Positions 17,893 to 25,815 of a stretch of 64,000 bases of DNA are shown here, piece after piece. The stretch covers positions 3,532,001 through 3,596,000 of the forward strand of contig NZ_CP076135.1 in assembly GCF_018736105.1 (NCBI RefSeq). The letters are read 5' to 3'. A program made the translations under genes and the position numbers. The notes under the pieces are model-generated. The model saw only the letters and a program-made list of their open reading frames with translations. It was not told the origin of the DNA and did no database searches. Each line of letters opens with the position of its first letter. Positions within the stretch are counted from its first letter, which is position 1. The stretch comes from Bradyrhizobium sediminis (GTDB lineage: Bacteria; Pseudomonadota; Alphaproteobacteria; Rhizobiales; Xanthobacteraceae).

Positions 17893-20364
17893 TCAAGCCG
17901 CCTTCGATGCGCGGCGGCCGAACCTGGACAGCAGCGCCTCGACCTCGGCGGCGGGCCTCGCCGCGCTGAACAGGAAGCCCTGCACCTCGTTGCAGCCTTC
18001 GGCCCGCAACCAGTCGAGTTGGTCGACGGTTTCCACGCCTTCGGCGGTCGTGGTGATGTTCAGGCTGCGCCCGAGGCCGGAAATCGCCCGCACGATCGCA
18101 ACGCAATCGGAGCGCTCCGCAAGGTCTTTCACAAACGAGCGATCGATCTTGATCTTGTCGAACGGAAAGCTTCGGAGATAGCTGAGGCTTGAATATCCGG
18201 TGCCGAAGTCGTCCATCGAGATGCTGACGCCGAGTTCGCGCAATTGATGCAGGATCGCCAGATTGGCCTCGGTCTCGGCCAGGAACAGCGATTCGGTGAT
18301 CTCGAGTTCGAGCCGCAGCGGCGACAGTCCGGAATGCGCCAATGCCGAGACCACCACCTGAACGAGGTTGCGGCTGCGAAACTGCACCGGCGACAGGTTG
18401 ACGGCGACCTTGACGTCCGCGGGCCATTTCGCGGCCTCGGTGCAGGCCTCCCGCAACACCCACTCGCCCAGCGAGACGATCAGCCCGATGTCCTCGGCGA
18501 CCGGGATGAAGTCCGCCGGCGAGATCATGCCCTTTTCGGGATGCCGCCAGCGCAGCAGCGATTCAAAGCCGCTGATCCGGTCGGCGGCGAGGTCTACCAG
18601 CGGCTGATAGTGCAGTTCGAATTCGCCATTCGCGAACGCGCGGCGCAGGTCGAGTTCCATGTCGCGGCGCTTCTGCGCCTGCCGGTCCATCTCCCGCTCG
18701 AAGAACCGATGCACGCCGCCGCCGTCCGACTTCGCCCGGTACAGCGCCATGTCGGCGTTGCGCATCAACTCCTCGCTCGTGTCGCCGTCACCCGGCGACA
18801 GCGCAATGCCGATGCTGGCGCCGACCACGATCTCGATGCCGTCGAGGTCGTAGCTGGCGCTCAGGGTCTTGATCAGACGGGCCGCATAGTCGCTCGCCTC
18901 GTTCGGCGAGACATCGGAGGCCATCACGACCGCAAACTCGTCGCCACCGAGCCGGGCAACGAGATTGTTGCCGCGAACTTCCGATCTCAGCCGGTCAGCC
19001 ACCGCCTTCAACAGCCGATCGCCCATCGGATGACCGAACGAGTCGTTGACGTTCTTGAACAGGTCGAGATCGACGCACAGCACCGCCACCCGCTTGTTGC
19101 CGGGCAGGCTCTGCTCGAGCGCCTGCTTGAGGCGGTCTTGATAACGCTCCCGGTTCGGCAAATTCGTCAGGCCGTCATGGTGGGCCATGTGGGCGATCCG
19201 GGCCTCGGCCTTGCGCCGTTCGGTGATGTCGGCGACGGCGACGAGAAAGCCGTCGCGGCCGTCAAAGGCAACGCGCCGCCCGAACGTCAGCACCTCGATC
19301 TCGCTGCCGTCGGCCCTGAGATGGCGCCAGTTGCGGCCGGAATGATAGACGTCGCCGACCTGCTGGAGGGCCTGATTATGGGGCACCCATTCGTCCTCCG
19401 GCCAGATCTCCCGAAGCTTCATGCGCAGAAACGTCGCGCGGCTGTATCCATAGTGCTGCACCGCCGCGTCGTTGACGCTGAGAAAGCCGGTCGTTTCGGC
19501 ATCGAACACCCACATCGGCATCGGATTGTTGTCGAACAGCAGGCGAAACGAAGCTTCGCGCCGCTTCAGGGCCGTGACGTCCGAAACCGTCAGCGAAAGA
19601 ATGTCGCCGAACGCCGTCACGCCCAATCTCAGGTTACGGTCGTCGCTGTCGACTTCGAACTGATCGCGGCTGCCGCTGTTGATCACGCCGAGCAATCGCT
19701 CGGTCACCTCGGGCAGGCACAGCAGATTGCCTCCGGCACTGAGCCGTCGCCACTGCAATTCGATTGACGGCAGTTTGAGGAGCCGCGACGCACCCTGATT
19801 ATGATGGACGATCTGAAAGTCGAACGGCTGGCCGGCGGCGTCGCGTATCGTCGCGAGCGACAGCACACCCTCGTCGGTGGTGGAGAAAATCGCGTCCAGC
19901 AAATTGTACTGCGGAGCCCGCTCGTTGACATAGACGCCGATCAGCGTGCCGCCCCATCGGGAAAATGTCGGCAGCGCCAGGATATCGTAGGTCTGGACCA
20001 GACCGTCGCGCACGCGATGCGCGACGGTGGGATACGGGCGGCTGTTCCGCAGCGCGCTGGCGGCGGCCTCGCCGAGCGCGGTGGCGCAATCAGGCGACAG
20101 CGCGCTCAAGGGAATGTCCCAGCGATCGTCTTCCAGCCATTTCTGGATGAAGCGGCCGGTCCGCGATACTTCGAGCGTTTCATTGTTGTCCTTGAGCAGG
20201 ACGATATGATCCGCCAGCCGGCCGAGGCTGCCCAGCATCACATCTTCATAGCGCGGCAGTCTTTCGCCGGGCCTCAGGCCCGCGTGCCACTTGCGCTGCA
20301 GGACGGGGACGTCATCGAACATTTCGACGTTGAATTTTCCGGGTACTTTTTTGGCGGCAATCAT
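17893..20364 (-). CDS. PAS-GGDEF-EAL c-di-GMP signalling protein
   Basis: 823 residues from ATG 20364, with GGGAA five bases upstream. The first 180 residues form an unassigned input region, followed by PAS-like segments. The clear one begins at RLLFDNNPMPMWVFDAE and ends at the PAC-like VAVADITERRK. GGDEF is intact (residues 473-477, ARLGGDEFAVV). The inhibitory RxxD site five residues upstream reads RGNN, so product inhibition may be weak. In the EAL domain the motif is ESL (GFESLLRW), while the other catalytic residues look present (VNLSPVQF, EITES, MDDFGTGYSS, KIDRSF, AEGVET, QGFLFS). No membrane segment is obvious. It could both make and degrade c-di-GMP. Confidence 0.93.
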   Translation of the reverse strand: MIAAKKVPGKFNVEMFDDVPVLQRKWHAGLRPGERLPRYEDVMLGSLGRLADHIVLLKDNNETLEVSRTGRFIQKWLEDDRWDIPLSALSPDCATALGEAAASALRNSRPYPTVAHRVRDGLVQTYDILALPTFSRWGGTLIGVYVNERAPQYNLLDAIFSTTDEGVLSLATIRDAAGQPFDFQIVHHNQGASRLLKLPSIELQWRRLSAGGNLLCLPEVTERLLGVINSGSRDQFEVDSDDRNLRLGVTAFGDILSLTVSDVTALKRREASFRLLFDNNPMPMWVFDAETTGFLSVNDAAVQHYGYSRATFLRMKLREIWPEDEWVPHNQALQQVGDVYHSGRNWRHLRADGSEIEVLTFGRRVAFDGRDGFLVAVADITERRKAEARIAHMAHHDGLTNLPNRERYQDRLKQALEQSLPGNKRVAVLCVDLDLFKNVNDSFGHPMGDRLLKAVADRLRSEVRGNNLVARLGGDEFAVVMASDVSPNEASDYAARLIKTLSASYDLDGIEIVVGASIGIALSPGDGDTSEELMRNADMALYRAKSDGGGVHRFFEREMDRQAQKRRDMELDLRRAFANGEFELHYQPLVDLAADRISGFESLLRWRHPEKGMISPADFIPVAEDIGLIVSLGEWVLREACTEAAKWPADVKVAVNLSPVQFRSRNLVQVVVSALAHSGLSPLRLELEITESLFLAETEANLAILHQLRELGVSISMDDFGTGYSSLSYLRSFPFDKIKIDRSFVKDLAERSDCVAIVRAISGLGRSLNITTTAEGVETVDQLDWLRAEGCNEVQGFLFSAARPAAEVEALLSRFGRRASKAA

Positions 20365-20422
20365 GACATTCCCTGCAACGCAAACAGCCGTTTTGGCCCG
20401 GCCGCATCCAATGCAGCCGGGC

Positions 20423-20437
20423 TTAACGCCTTGTAAA
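20423..20437. promoter_or_regulatory. Degenerate CtrA-type box upstream of the GGDEF-EAL gene
   Basis: TTAA-cgccttg-TAAA lies about 60 bp before the GGDEF-EAL start. It has one mismatch to TTAA-N7-TTAA, so it is weak on its own. I list it because exact boxes precede other genes in the window. Confidence 0.25.
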
Positions 20438-20559
20438 AAATGCAGAGGCGGCACGCCGATCCGGCGATTATGACAGTTCTAAGTCATCCGATGGTTAGTG
20501 CGCATTAGCGACTATGACGGTCGCCTGACGAGATCCAAGCGGCACGCCTGCGCCGCGAA

Positions 20560-21624
20560 CTACCGCGCGACGACTTCGACTTCACCGTCGACGCCGTTGA
20601 CGACGTTGAAGGGCCGCTCGAACACCTTGCCTTCATTCTTGGCGATGGCGCGATATTCGCCTTCGGACAGCACGACGCGCGGGAAGGCGCCGATCGATTC
20701 CTTGATGACGTCGCCGCCCGGCGTGATCACCGACCAGGCGGTGTTCGCCAGGGCCTCGCCGCCCTTGTCGCCGACGAGCTTCAAGGTGATCACCGCGGCG
20801 CGATGGGTGATGACCACGTCGGTGAGCTTGCCGGCCTGCACGCGGATGTCCGAGCGCACCACGGAATTGGCGTCGCCGTAGTTCGAGATGATGTAGTAGG
20901 TGCCCTCCGGCAGCAGCGCGACGTCGCCGGCGGCGACGTTCGGCACCAGCGATGCGCGGTCGCCGCCTTCGAACTGGCTGCCCTTGTAGATCGCAAACGA
21001 AATCTGGTTCGGCGGAATCCGGCTGGTGCCGACGCGGCCTTCGATGCGCAGGCCGCCCGCCGGCAGCACGAAGGATTGGCGGTCGGTCTCGGCCTTCAGC
21101 GTCACCGGCTTGACCGCGCTGACCAGGCCCATCGTGACATGGACGACATAGCCGCCCGGCGGCAGCACGATGTTGGGCGTAGCGCCACGCTCCTCGCGGA
21201 TCAGTTTGAAAATGCCGGTCTCATCCGGCCTGTCGGCGAACACCCGCCACACCAGCCCGCTGTTGATCACCGGCAGGTCCTTGCCGTAGCGCGCGGTCAG
21301 CGACAGCACGGCCTGGCCGGCGGTCGAGGCGCCCGGCGGCGGAACCACCGGCGGCACCGCCGCGATCGGCGGCTGCGTCAACGGCACGGGCAGATTGGGC
21401 GTCGACGCCGGACCGGACGGCGGAGCCAGATTCATCGCCGGTCCCGTGAGCGCTTCCGGGACGGACGCCGGCGGCACCGGCGGCGGCCGGTCGGAAAACA
21501 TCTGGGCCCAGGCAGGGTTTGCAGCCGAGGCGGCAAGCATTGCCGCGAGCGCCAGCGCCGGCCGCAGGCTCCCGCCCCACCCGGACTTGCCGGACTTGCC
21601 GATTGCTTTACCTCCTGAAGTCAT
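20560..21624 (-). CDS. Secreted proline-rich protein with beta-sandwich-like repeats
   Basis: 354 residues with a signal peptide (ALALAAMLAASAANPAWA), a proline-rich linker up to about residue 105, then two or three related units. These share patterns such as VLPPGGYVVHVTMG, ALLPEGTYYIISNYG and VVLSEGEYRAIAKNEG, resembling carboxypeptidase-regulatory-like or Ig-like beta modules. Exported, function unknown. Oddly, a perfect AGGAGGT lies inside codons 3-5, six bases before an ATC codon, so the true start could be non-standard; see findings. Confidence 0.75.
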   Translation of the reverse strand: MTSGGKAIGKSGKSGWGGSLRPALALAAMLAASAANPAWAQMFSDRPPPVPPASVPEALTGPAMNLAPPSGPASTPNLPVPLTQPPIAAVPPVVPPPGASTAGQAVLSLTARYGKDLPVINSGLVWRVFADRPDETGIFKLIREERGATPNIVLPPGGYVVHVTMGLVSAVKPVTLKAETDRQSFVLPAGGLRIEGRVGTSRIPPNQISFAIYKGSQFEGGDRASLVPNVAAGDVALLPEGTYYIISNYGDANSVVRSDIRVQAGKLTDVVITHRAAVITLKLVGDKGGEALANTAWSVITPGGDVIKESIGAFPRVVLSEGEYRAIAKNEGKVFERPFNVVNGVDGEVEVVAR

Positions 21625-21876
21625 GGCGCATGCTTTTCACTGAAAACGCGGCAAATTCAAGCCTGTGGCGATCCGTTCGCAGGATGTTCCCGCTACGGAA
21701 CCAGGAAAGTGCCCGGGAGTTGAGCCCAGTGTCGTCGCGAGGTCGCGGTCCAGTCACAATCCCTGCCTAGGCCGGTTGACGGCACGATCTATGCTTATGC
21801 GGACATATGATTAGATGTCAGTGCATACCGGCGGGCTGAGGCCACTGCCAAGCGCTTGTCCGGCAAGGAGATACAG

Positions 21877-22911
21877 GTGCTGAAGAGTTTGATCGGACGC
21901 GGCCAGGGTAGCACCGAGGACCAGGACAAGGTGGGGCTCGGCAGTATCCGGCGGCCGGTGATCGGGCTGGCGCTGGGCGGCGGCGCCGCGCGCGGATTTG
22001 CCCATATCGGGATTCTCAGGACATTGCTGGCCCACGGCATCGTTCCCAATGTCGTGGTCGGCACCTCGATCGGCGCGGTGATCGGGGGCGCCTATGCGGC
22101 CGGCCAGCTCGATGCGCTGGAGGAATGGGCGCGCAGCCTTCAGCCCCGAAACATCCTCGGCTATCTCGATATCCGCCTCAACGGCTCCGGCCTGATCGGC
22201 GGCGAAAAGCTCGCATCCCAGCTGGAGGCCGCGATCGGTCCGACCCTGATCGAGGACCTGCCGCTGAAATTCGCCACCGTGGCAACCGAAGTCCGCACCG
22301 GCCACGAAATCTGGTTGACCCACGGCCGCATGGTCGATGCAATGCGCGCCTCCTATGCCCTGCCCGGAATATTCTCCCCTGTGCTGGTCGGCAACCGCTG
22401 GCTGGTCGACGGCGCGCTGGTCAATCCGGTGCCGGTGTCGGCCGCGCGCGCATTGGGCGCGGAAATCGTGATCGCCGCCAATCTCTCCAGCGACGTCTTT
22501 ACCCACTCAACGACGATCTACGCCCACGGCCAGACCGCCGACGCGCCGGGAGCCGCGATCGAGCCCGTGCCGCCGAAGCGCGGTTTCGGAAGACTGTTTT
22601 CCGCCGAGCGTACCATGAAGCGCGAGTTCTTCGGCGGCGGCGGCCGGCCCGGCATCTCCTCGGTCATGGTCGACGCCTTCAACATCATGCAAGACCGCAT
22701 CACCCGCGCGCGGCTCGCCGGCGATCCGCCGGACATGCTGATCACGCCCCGGGTCGGCCAGATCGGCTGGTTCGATTTCCATCGCGCCGACGACCTGATC
22801 GCATTCGGCACCCGAGCCGCCGAGCGCGCCATCGACTCCATCCAGGAAGCGATCCACATTCTGGCGCCGGTGCCGGGCGAACCGGATGCTGCGGTCGACA
22901 AGCGACCCTGA
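21877..22911 (+). CDS. Patatin-like phospholipase family protein (RssA-like)
   Basis: 344 residues from a GTG at 21877 with AAGGAG six bases upstream; a TTG at 21856 is in frame but lacks this site. The GGGAARGF oxyanion motif and GTSIG nucleophile serine near the N-terminus, plus the DGALVNPVP motif with the catalytic aspartate, are all present, so the Ser-Asp dyad is intact. The C-terminal 100 residues include a predicted amphipathic region. It is likely a cytoplasmic or inner-membrane-associated lipid acyl hydrolase. The family includes both virulence phospholipases and housekeeping RssA proteins; this one is closer to RssA. Confidence 0.92.
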   Translation: MLKSLIGRGQGSTEDQDKVGLGSIRRPVIGLALGGGAARGFAHIGILRTLLAHGIVPNVVVGTSIGAVIGGAYAAGQLDALEEWARSLQPRNILGYLDIRLNGSGLIGGEKLASQLEAAIGPTLIEDLPLKFATVATEVRTGHEIWLTHGRMVDAMRASYALPGIFSPVLVGNRWLVDGALVNPVPVSAARALGAEIVIAANLSSDVFTHSTTIYAHGQTADAPGAAIEPVPPKRGFGRLFSAERTMKREFFGGGGRPGISSVMVDAFNIMQDRITRARLAGDPPDMLITPRVGQIGWFDFHRADDLIAFGTRAAERAIDSIQEAIHILAPVPGEPDAAVDKRP

Positions 22912-22941
22912 CCGCGCCGGCTTGCCTCAAAGAGTCGGATG

Positions 22942-23370
22942 TCAGGCGGTCTTGATGTAGTCGCGCAGCGCTTCCTGCTCGACTTCGAATTCGTGCACGC
23001 GCCACTTGACGACGTCGCCGATCGAAATCAGGCCGACCACCATGCCTTCCTCGACGACAGGCAGATGCCGGAATTTGCCGAGCGTCATCATTTCCATGAT
23101 CGCGGCAACCGTGTCGGCCTGCCGGCAACTGACGACCTTCCGCGTCATGACGGCGTTGACCGGCTCGTCGAGTACCCGCGCGCCGCGCTCGCCGAGCACC
23201 CGCACGATGTCGCGCTCCGACAGGATGCCCTCGATCCGGCCCTTGTTCATCACCAGCACGGCGCCGATCTTCCGCTCCGCCAGCGTCTTGATCGCAGCCG
23301 ATAGCTTTACGTCCGGCTCGACGCTCTGGATGTGATGGCCCTTGGAATCGAGAATTGCACGTACCGTCAT
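22942..23370 (-). CDS. CBS domain-pair protein
   Basis: 142 residues from ATG 23370 with GGGAG upstream. Two CBS domains fill the protein: first KLSAAIKTLAERKIGAVLVMNKGRIEGILSERDIVRVL, second AVMTRKVVSCRQADTVAAIMEMMTLGKFRHLPVVEEGMVVGLISIGDVV. This is the stand-alone CBS-pair type that binds adenosine nucleotides and often modulates a partner. No partner is evident; it converges on the phospholipase gene with about 30 bp between stops. Confidence 0.92.
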   Translation of the reverse strand: MTVRAILDSKGHHIQSVEPDVKLSAAIKTLAERKIGAVLVMNKGRIEGILSERDIVRVLGERGARVLDEPVNAVMTRKVVSCRQADTVAAIMEMMTLGKFRHLPVVEEGMVVGLISIGDVVKWRVHEFEVEQEALRDYIKTA

Positions 23371-23572
23371 TGTCGTCTCCCTGAAGCCGATCGCGCCCCT
23401 GGAGTGAGCGCGACCTTCGTTCCCTTGAGTCTTCAATCAACAGTTCTGCGCCGATTTCGTTGCAGGCGCGTTCGGCAAGCACGGCAATTTTTTTAAGCAC
23501 GTTCGCGGGCTTAAAGCCCTGCTTCGCAACGAGGCAATGATGGATGAAATCGCGCTGCGCCGCAAGCGACGA

Positions 23573-24406
23573 TCAGCCGCGGTCCGATGCGTCCCGGGAT
23601 GACGCATCCGCAGCATGGCCAGCGGAGCGAGGAACAGGATCGAACAGCGAAAACAGCACCAGCCCAGCGAAGAAGCCGCCGATATGCGCCTGCCAGGCGA
23701 CGCTGGCGCCATCGGCGCCGATCGCGATCGATCCGATGCCGAAGATGATGTTGACGCCGAACCAGACAGCGAGGAAGCCGAGCACGCGCGGATTGCGGAA
23801 CGAGCGCATCAGCGAGAGCGCCGGTACGCGCGCCGCCGCATCGGCGTCGCCGCGGCTGAATGACAGGAAGCTGCCCTGCACGAAGGCAAAGCGGATCGCG
23901 GCCGCCATCGCGCCGGACACCGACGCCGAAGCGCCGATCATCGGCGCGATCGCATGCTCATGGGTGACGAGATGCGCCAGCGCCCCGGCCGCGGCCGTCA
24001 CCGCCATGAAGACGAAAAACCTGACCGCGCCGAAGCGGCGCGCCAGCGCGCTGCCGAACGGCAGCAGCCACAGCACATTGAAGGCGATATGGCTGAGATT
24101 GGCGTGCAGCAGCGAATAGCTGACGAAGGTCCAGACCTTGGCGCCGGCGCCGCCCGGAAAAGCGATCGCCAGCAGCGTCGAATCGTAGCGTTTCGGAATG
24201 AAGCCGAATACTTCGATGGTCCAGTATTCGAGATCGGGCGGCAGCAGCACCCGCAGGTGGATGACCGCAAGCAGCAGGACATAGGCGGTCAGCGCGCCGG
24301 GCAGCGTCAGGATCGGTTCGCGCGGGGTGGCTTGCGGCAATTCTGGCGGGGATTCCAAGGGCTCAAGACCTGAAACGAGCGGCTGACGGGAGCGGTTGCG
24401 CCCCAA
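23573..24406 (-). CDS. Rhomboid-family intramembrane serine protease
   Basis: Up to 277 residues with six or more membrane helices. Catalytic features: ANLSHIAFNVLWLLPFG with the conserved H and N, a GAS serine motif (MIGASASVSGAMAAA) and the base in WQAHIGGFFAGL. The residue after the serine is Ala where Gly is usual. The first codon is TTG (24406); another TTG at 24358 would begin MESPPELPQ and may be closer to homologues, so the start is uncertain. It would cleave transmembrane substrates within the inner membrane. Confidence 0.88.
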   Translation of the reverse strand: MGRNRSRQPLVSGLEPLESPPELPQATPREPILTLPGALTAYVLLLAVIHLRVLLPPDLEYWTIEVFGFIPKRYDSTLLAIAFPGGAGAKVWTFVSYSLLHANLSHIAFNVLWLLPFGSALARRFGAVRFFVFMAVTAAAGALAHLVTHEHAIAPMIGASASVSGAMAAAIRFAFVQGSFLSFSRGDADAAARVPALSLMRSFRNPRVLGFLAVWFGVNIIFGIGSIAIGADGASVAWQAHIGGFFAGLVLFSLFDPVPRSAGHAADASSRDASDRG

Positions 24407-24517
24407 TAGGCGGCTTGGCCCCCCTGCGCAAGTACGGGATCGCCGCGGGGGCAGGCAATAAGTACCCGCTGCGCGGGAATGCCGGCCAAGGTTTCGGGAT
24501 TTTGCCGTCGTCGTCGG

Positions 24518-25807
24518 CTAGCTGAACGTCACAAGTGTCTCGTGGAAGAAGCTGCCTCCGGTCAATTGCTGGGTTGAGAACAGGTCGGACTGAGTCTTCA
24601 AGGCGCTCACCAGCGTGGTGCGGGGCACCTCGGTGTGGCTTTCCTCGCTACCGTGCTTGTGCTCCATCGTGGACATCAGCGTTCGCAGTCTCGACTTGTC
24701 GCCGGTATCCTTCGACTTCTTCTTGAACCCCGCCCACAGCGTCTTCGGAGTGGCGTTCAGGCTGCCATGATGGCCGACCTTGTAGACGTCCACCCCGGCA
24801 AGCAGCTTGCGGTTATCCTTGTTGTCGAGAGCGAATTGCCAATTCTCGATCTGGGCGTCGCCGGGAAACAGCAGGCTGACCTTTCCGACCCGCAGCAGCA
24901 GGATAACGCTGGTATTGTTCATCGCCTTGTCCAGCATGCGCACGATTTGCAGCAGGTTGTCGCCGCGGATGGTCCGCGCATGGTAGATCAGCCATCTGGC
25001 CTCGACCGGAAACCTCGGTCCGCGGGTACGAACATGTTTCGGGAACAGCACTTTGCCGCCCGCCTGCGTCCCGCCGGCGGCGTTCATCGCGCGTGCCTGA
25101 AGTTGCCAGAACTCGTTGGGATCACGGGCTCGCTGCTTCTTGATGGTCGCCGTCTGCTTGACCGTCGGCGGACCCAGCACATCGACCTGGACGCCGGGAA
25201 GCACGGTCTCAAGCGACGTCTTCTTTCCGGCAAAGACGTATTCCGACTTCTTGCCCATGCTCATCAGGTTCTTCACGGCGCCCGGATTGTTGATGTTGCT
25301 CTCGCCGAGAAAGTAGAACTGGTCCCGCAACTCCTTGTCGAAGTAACGCGTCGACCGGGTCTGCAGCATGGTGAGCGCCGCCACCGACTGCATCGAAGAC
25401 AAATTCGCGACGTGCTTGTGGCCGCCCGCGGCAGCCGCCGGGCCCGTCGCGTTCGGGCCGAGATCCGGATCTTCCGTCCAGGGCTGGACCACGAGATCGG
25501 GCTTGAGGGCTCTGATGACGTCGCCGGTTCCCTTGCCGTTCTTCTTGGTTTCGAATCCGGAGATATGGTCCTTGTGCCGATGCGTCGCCACCACCGCATG
25601 CAGCTTGCCGCCGGTCCGCTTCCTGATGTCCTCGGCGATATCCATCATGCGCGTCTTCGGCGTCTTCGGCGGCAGGCCGGTCGAACCGTAATCGATCAGG
25701 ACGTGCCGCTCCGGTCCGCTGGCGTATGCGAAGCTCAGCAGAAAGCAATCGCCGAACCCGACATGATAGGTTCGTATCTTCAAACTCTTGGGCGCCGTGC
25801 CTGCCAT
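24518..25807 (-). CDS. ComEC/Rec2-like metallo-beta-lactamase-fold hydrolase
   Basis: 429 residues, ATG 25807 with GAGGGT just upstream. The N-terminal VGFGDCFLLSF corresponds to the VGQGD motif of ComEC-type MBL domains. The metal site is HRHKDH (His76, His78, Asp80, His81), then LLFPGDA and VGHHGS (about 345-349). There is no signal peptide and no membrane segment, so it should be cytoplasmic. ComEC-type MBL domains are nucleases or phosphodiesterases, so nucleic acid or a nucleotide is a plausible substrate. It begins 8 bp after the metallopeptidase stop, so the pair is almost certainly one operon. A lysine-rich C-terminal insert near 360-380 is unusual. The fold is sure; the function is not. 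Confidence 0.85.
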   Translation of the reverse strand: MAGTAPKSLKIRTYHVGFGDCFLLSFAYASGPERHVLIDYGSTGLPPKTPKTRMMDIAEDIRKRTGGKLHAVVATHRHKDHISGFETKKNGKGTGDVIRALKPDLVVQPWTEDPDLGPNATGPAAAAGGHKHVANLSSMQSVAALTMLQTRSTRYFDKELRDQFYFLGESNINNPGAVKNLMSMGKKSEYVFAGKKTSLETVLPGVQVDVLGPPTVKQTATIKKQRARDPNEFWQLQARAMNAAGGTQAGGKVLFPKHVRTRGPRFPVEARWLIYHARTIRGDNLLQIVRMLDKAMNNTSVILLLRVGKVSLLFPGDAQIENWQFALDNKDNRKLLAGVDVYKVGHHGSLNATPKTLWAGFKKKSKDTGDKSRLRTLMSTMEHKHGSEESHTEVPRTTLVSALKTQSDLFSTQQLTGGSFFHETLVTFS

Positions 25808-25815
25808 GGTGACCC

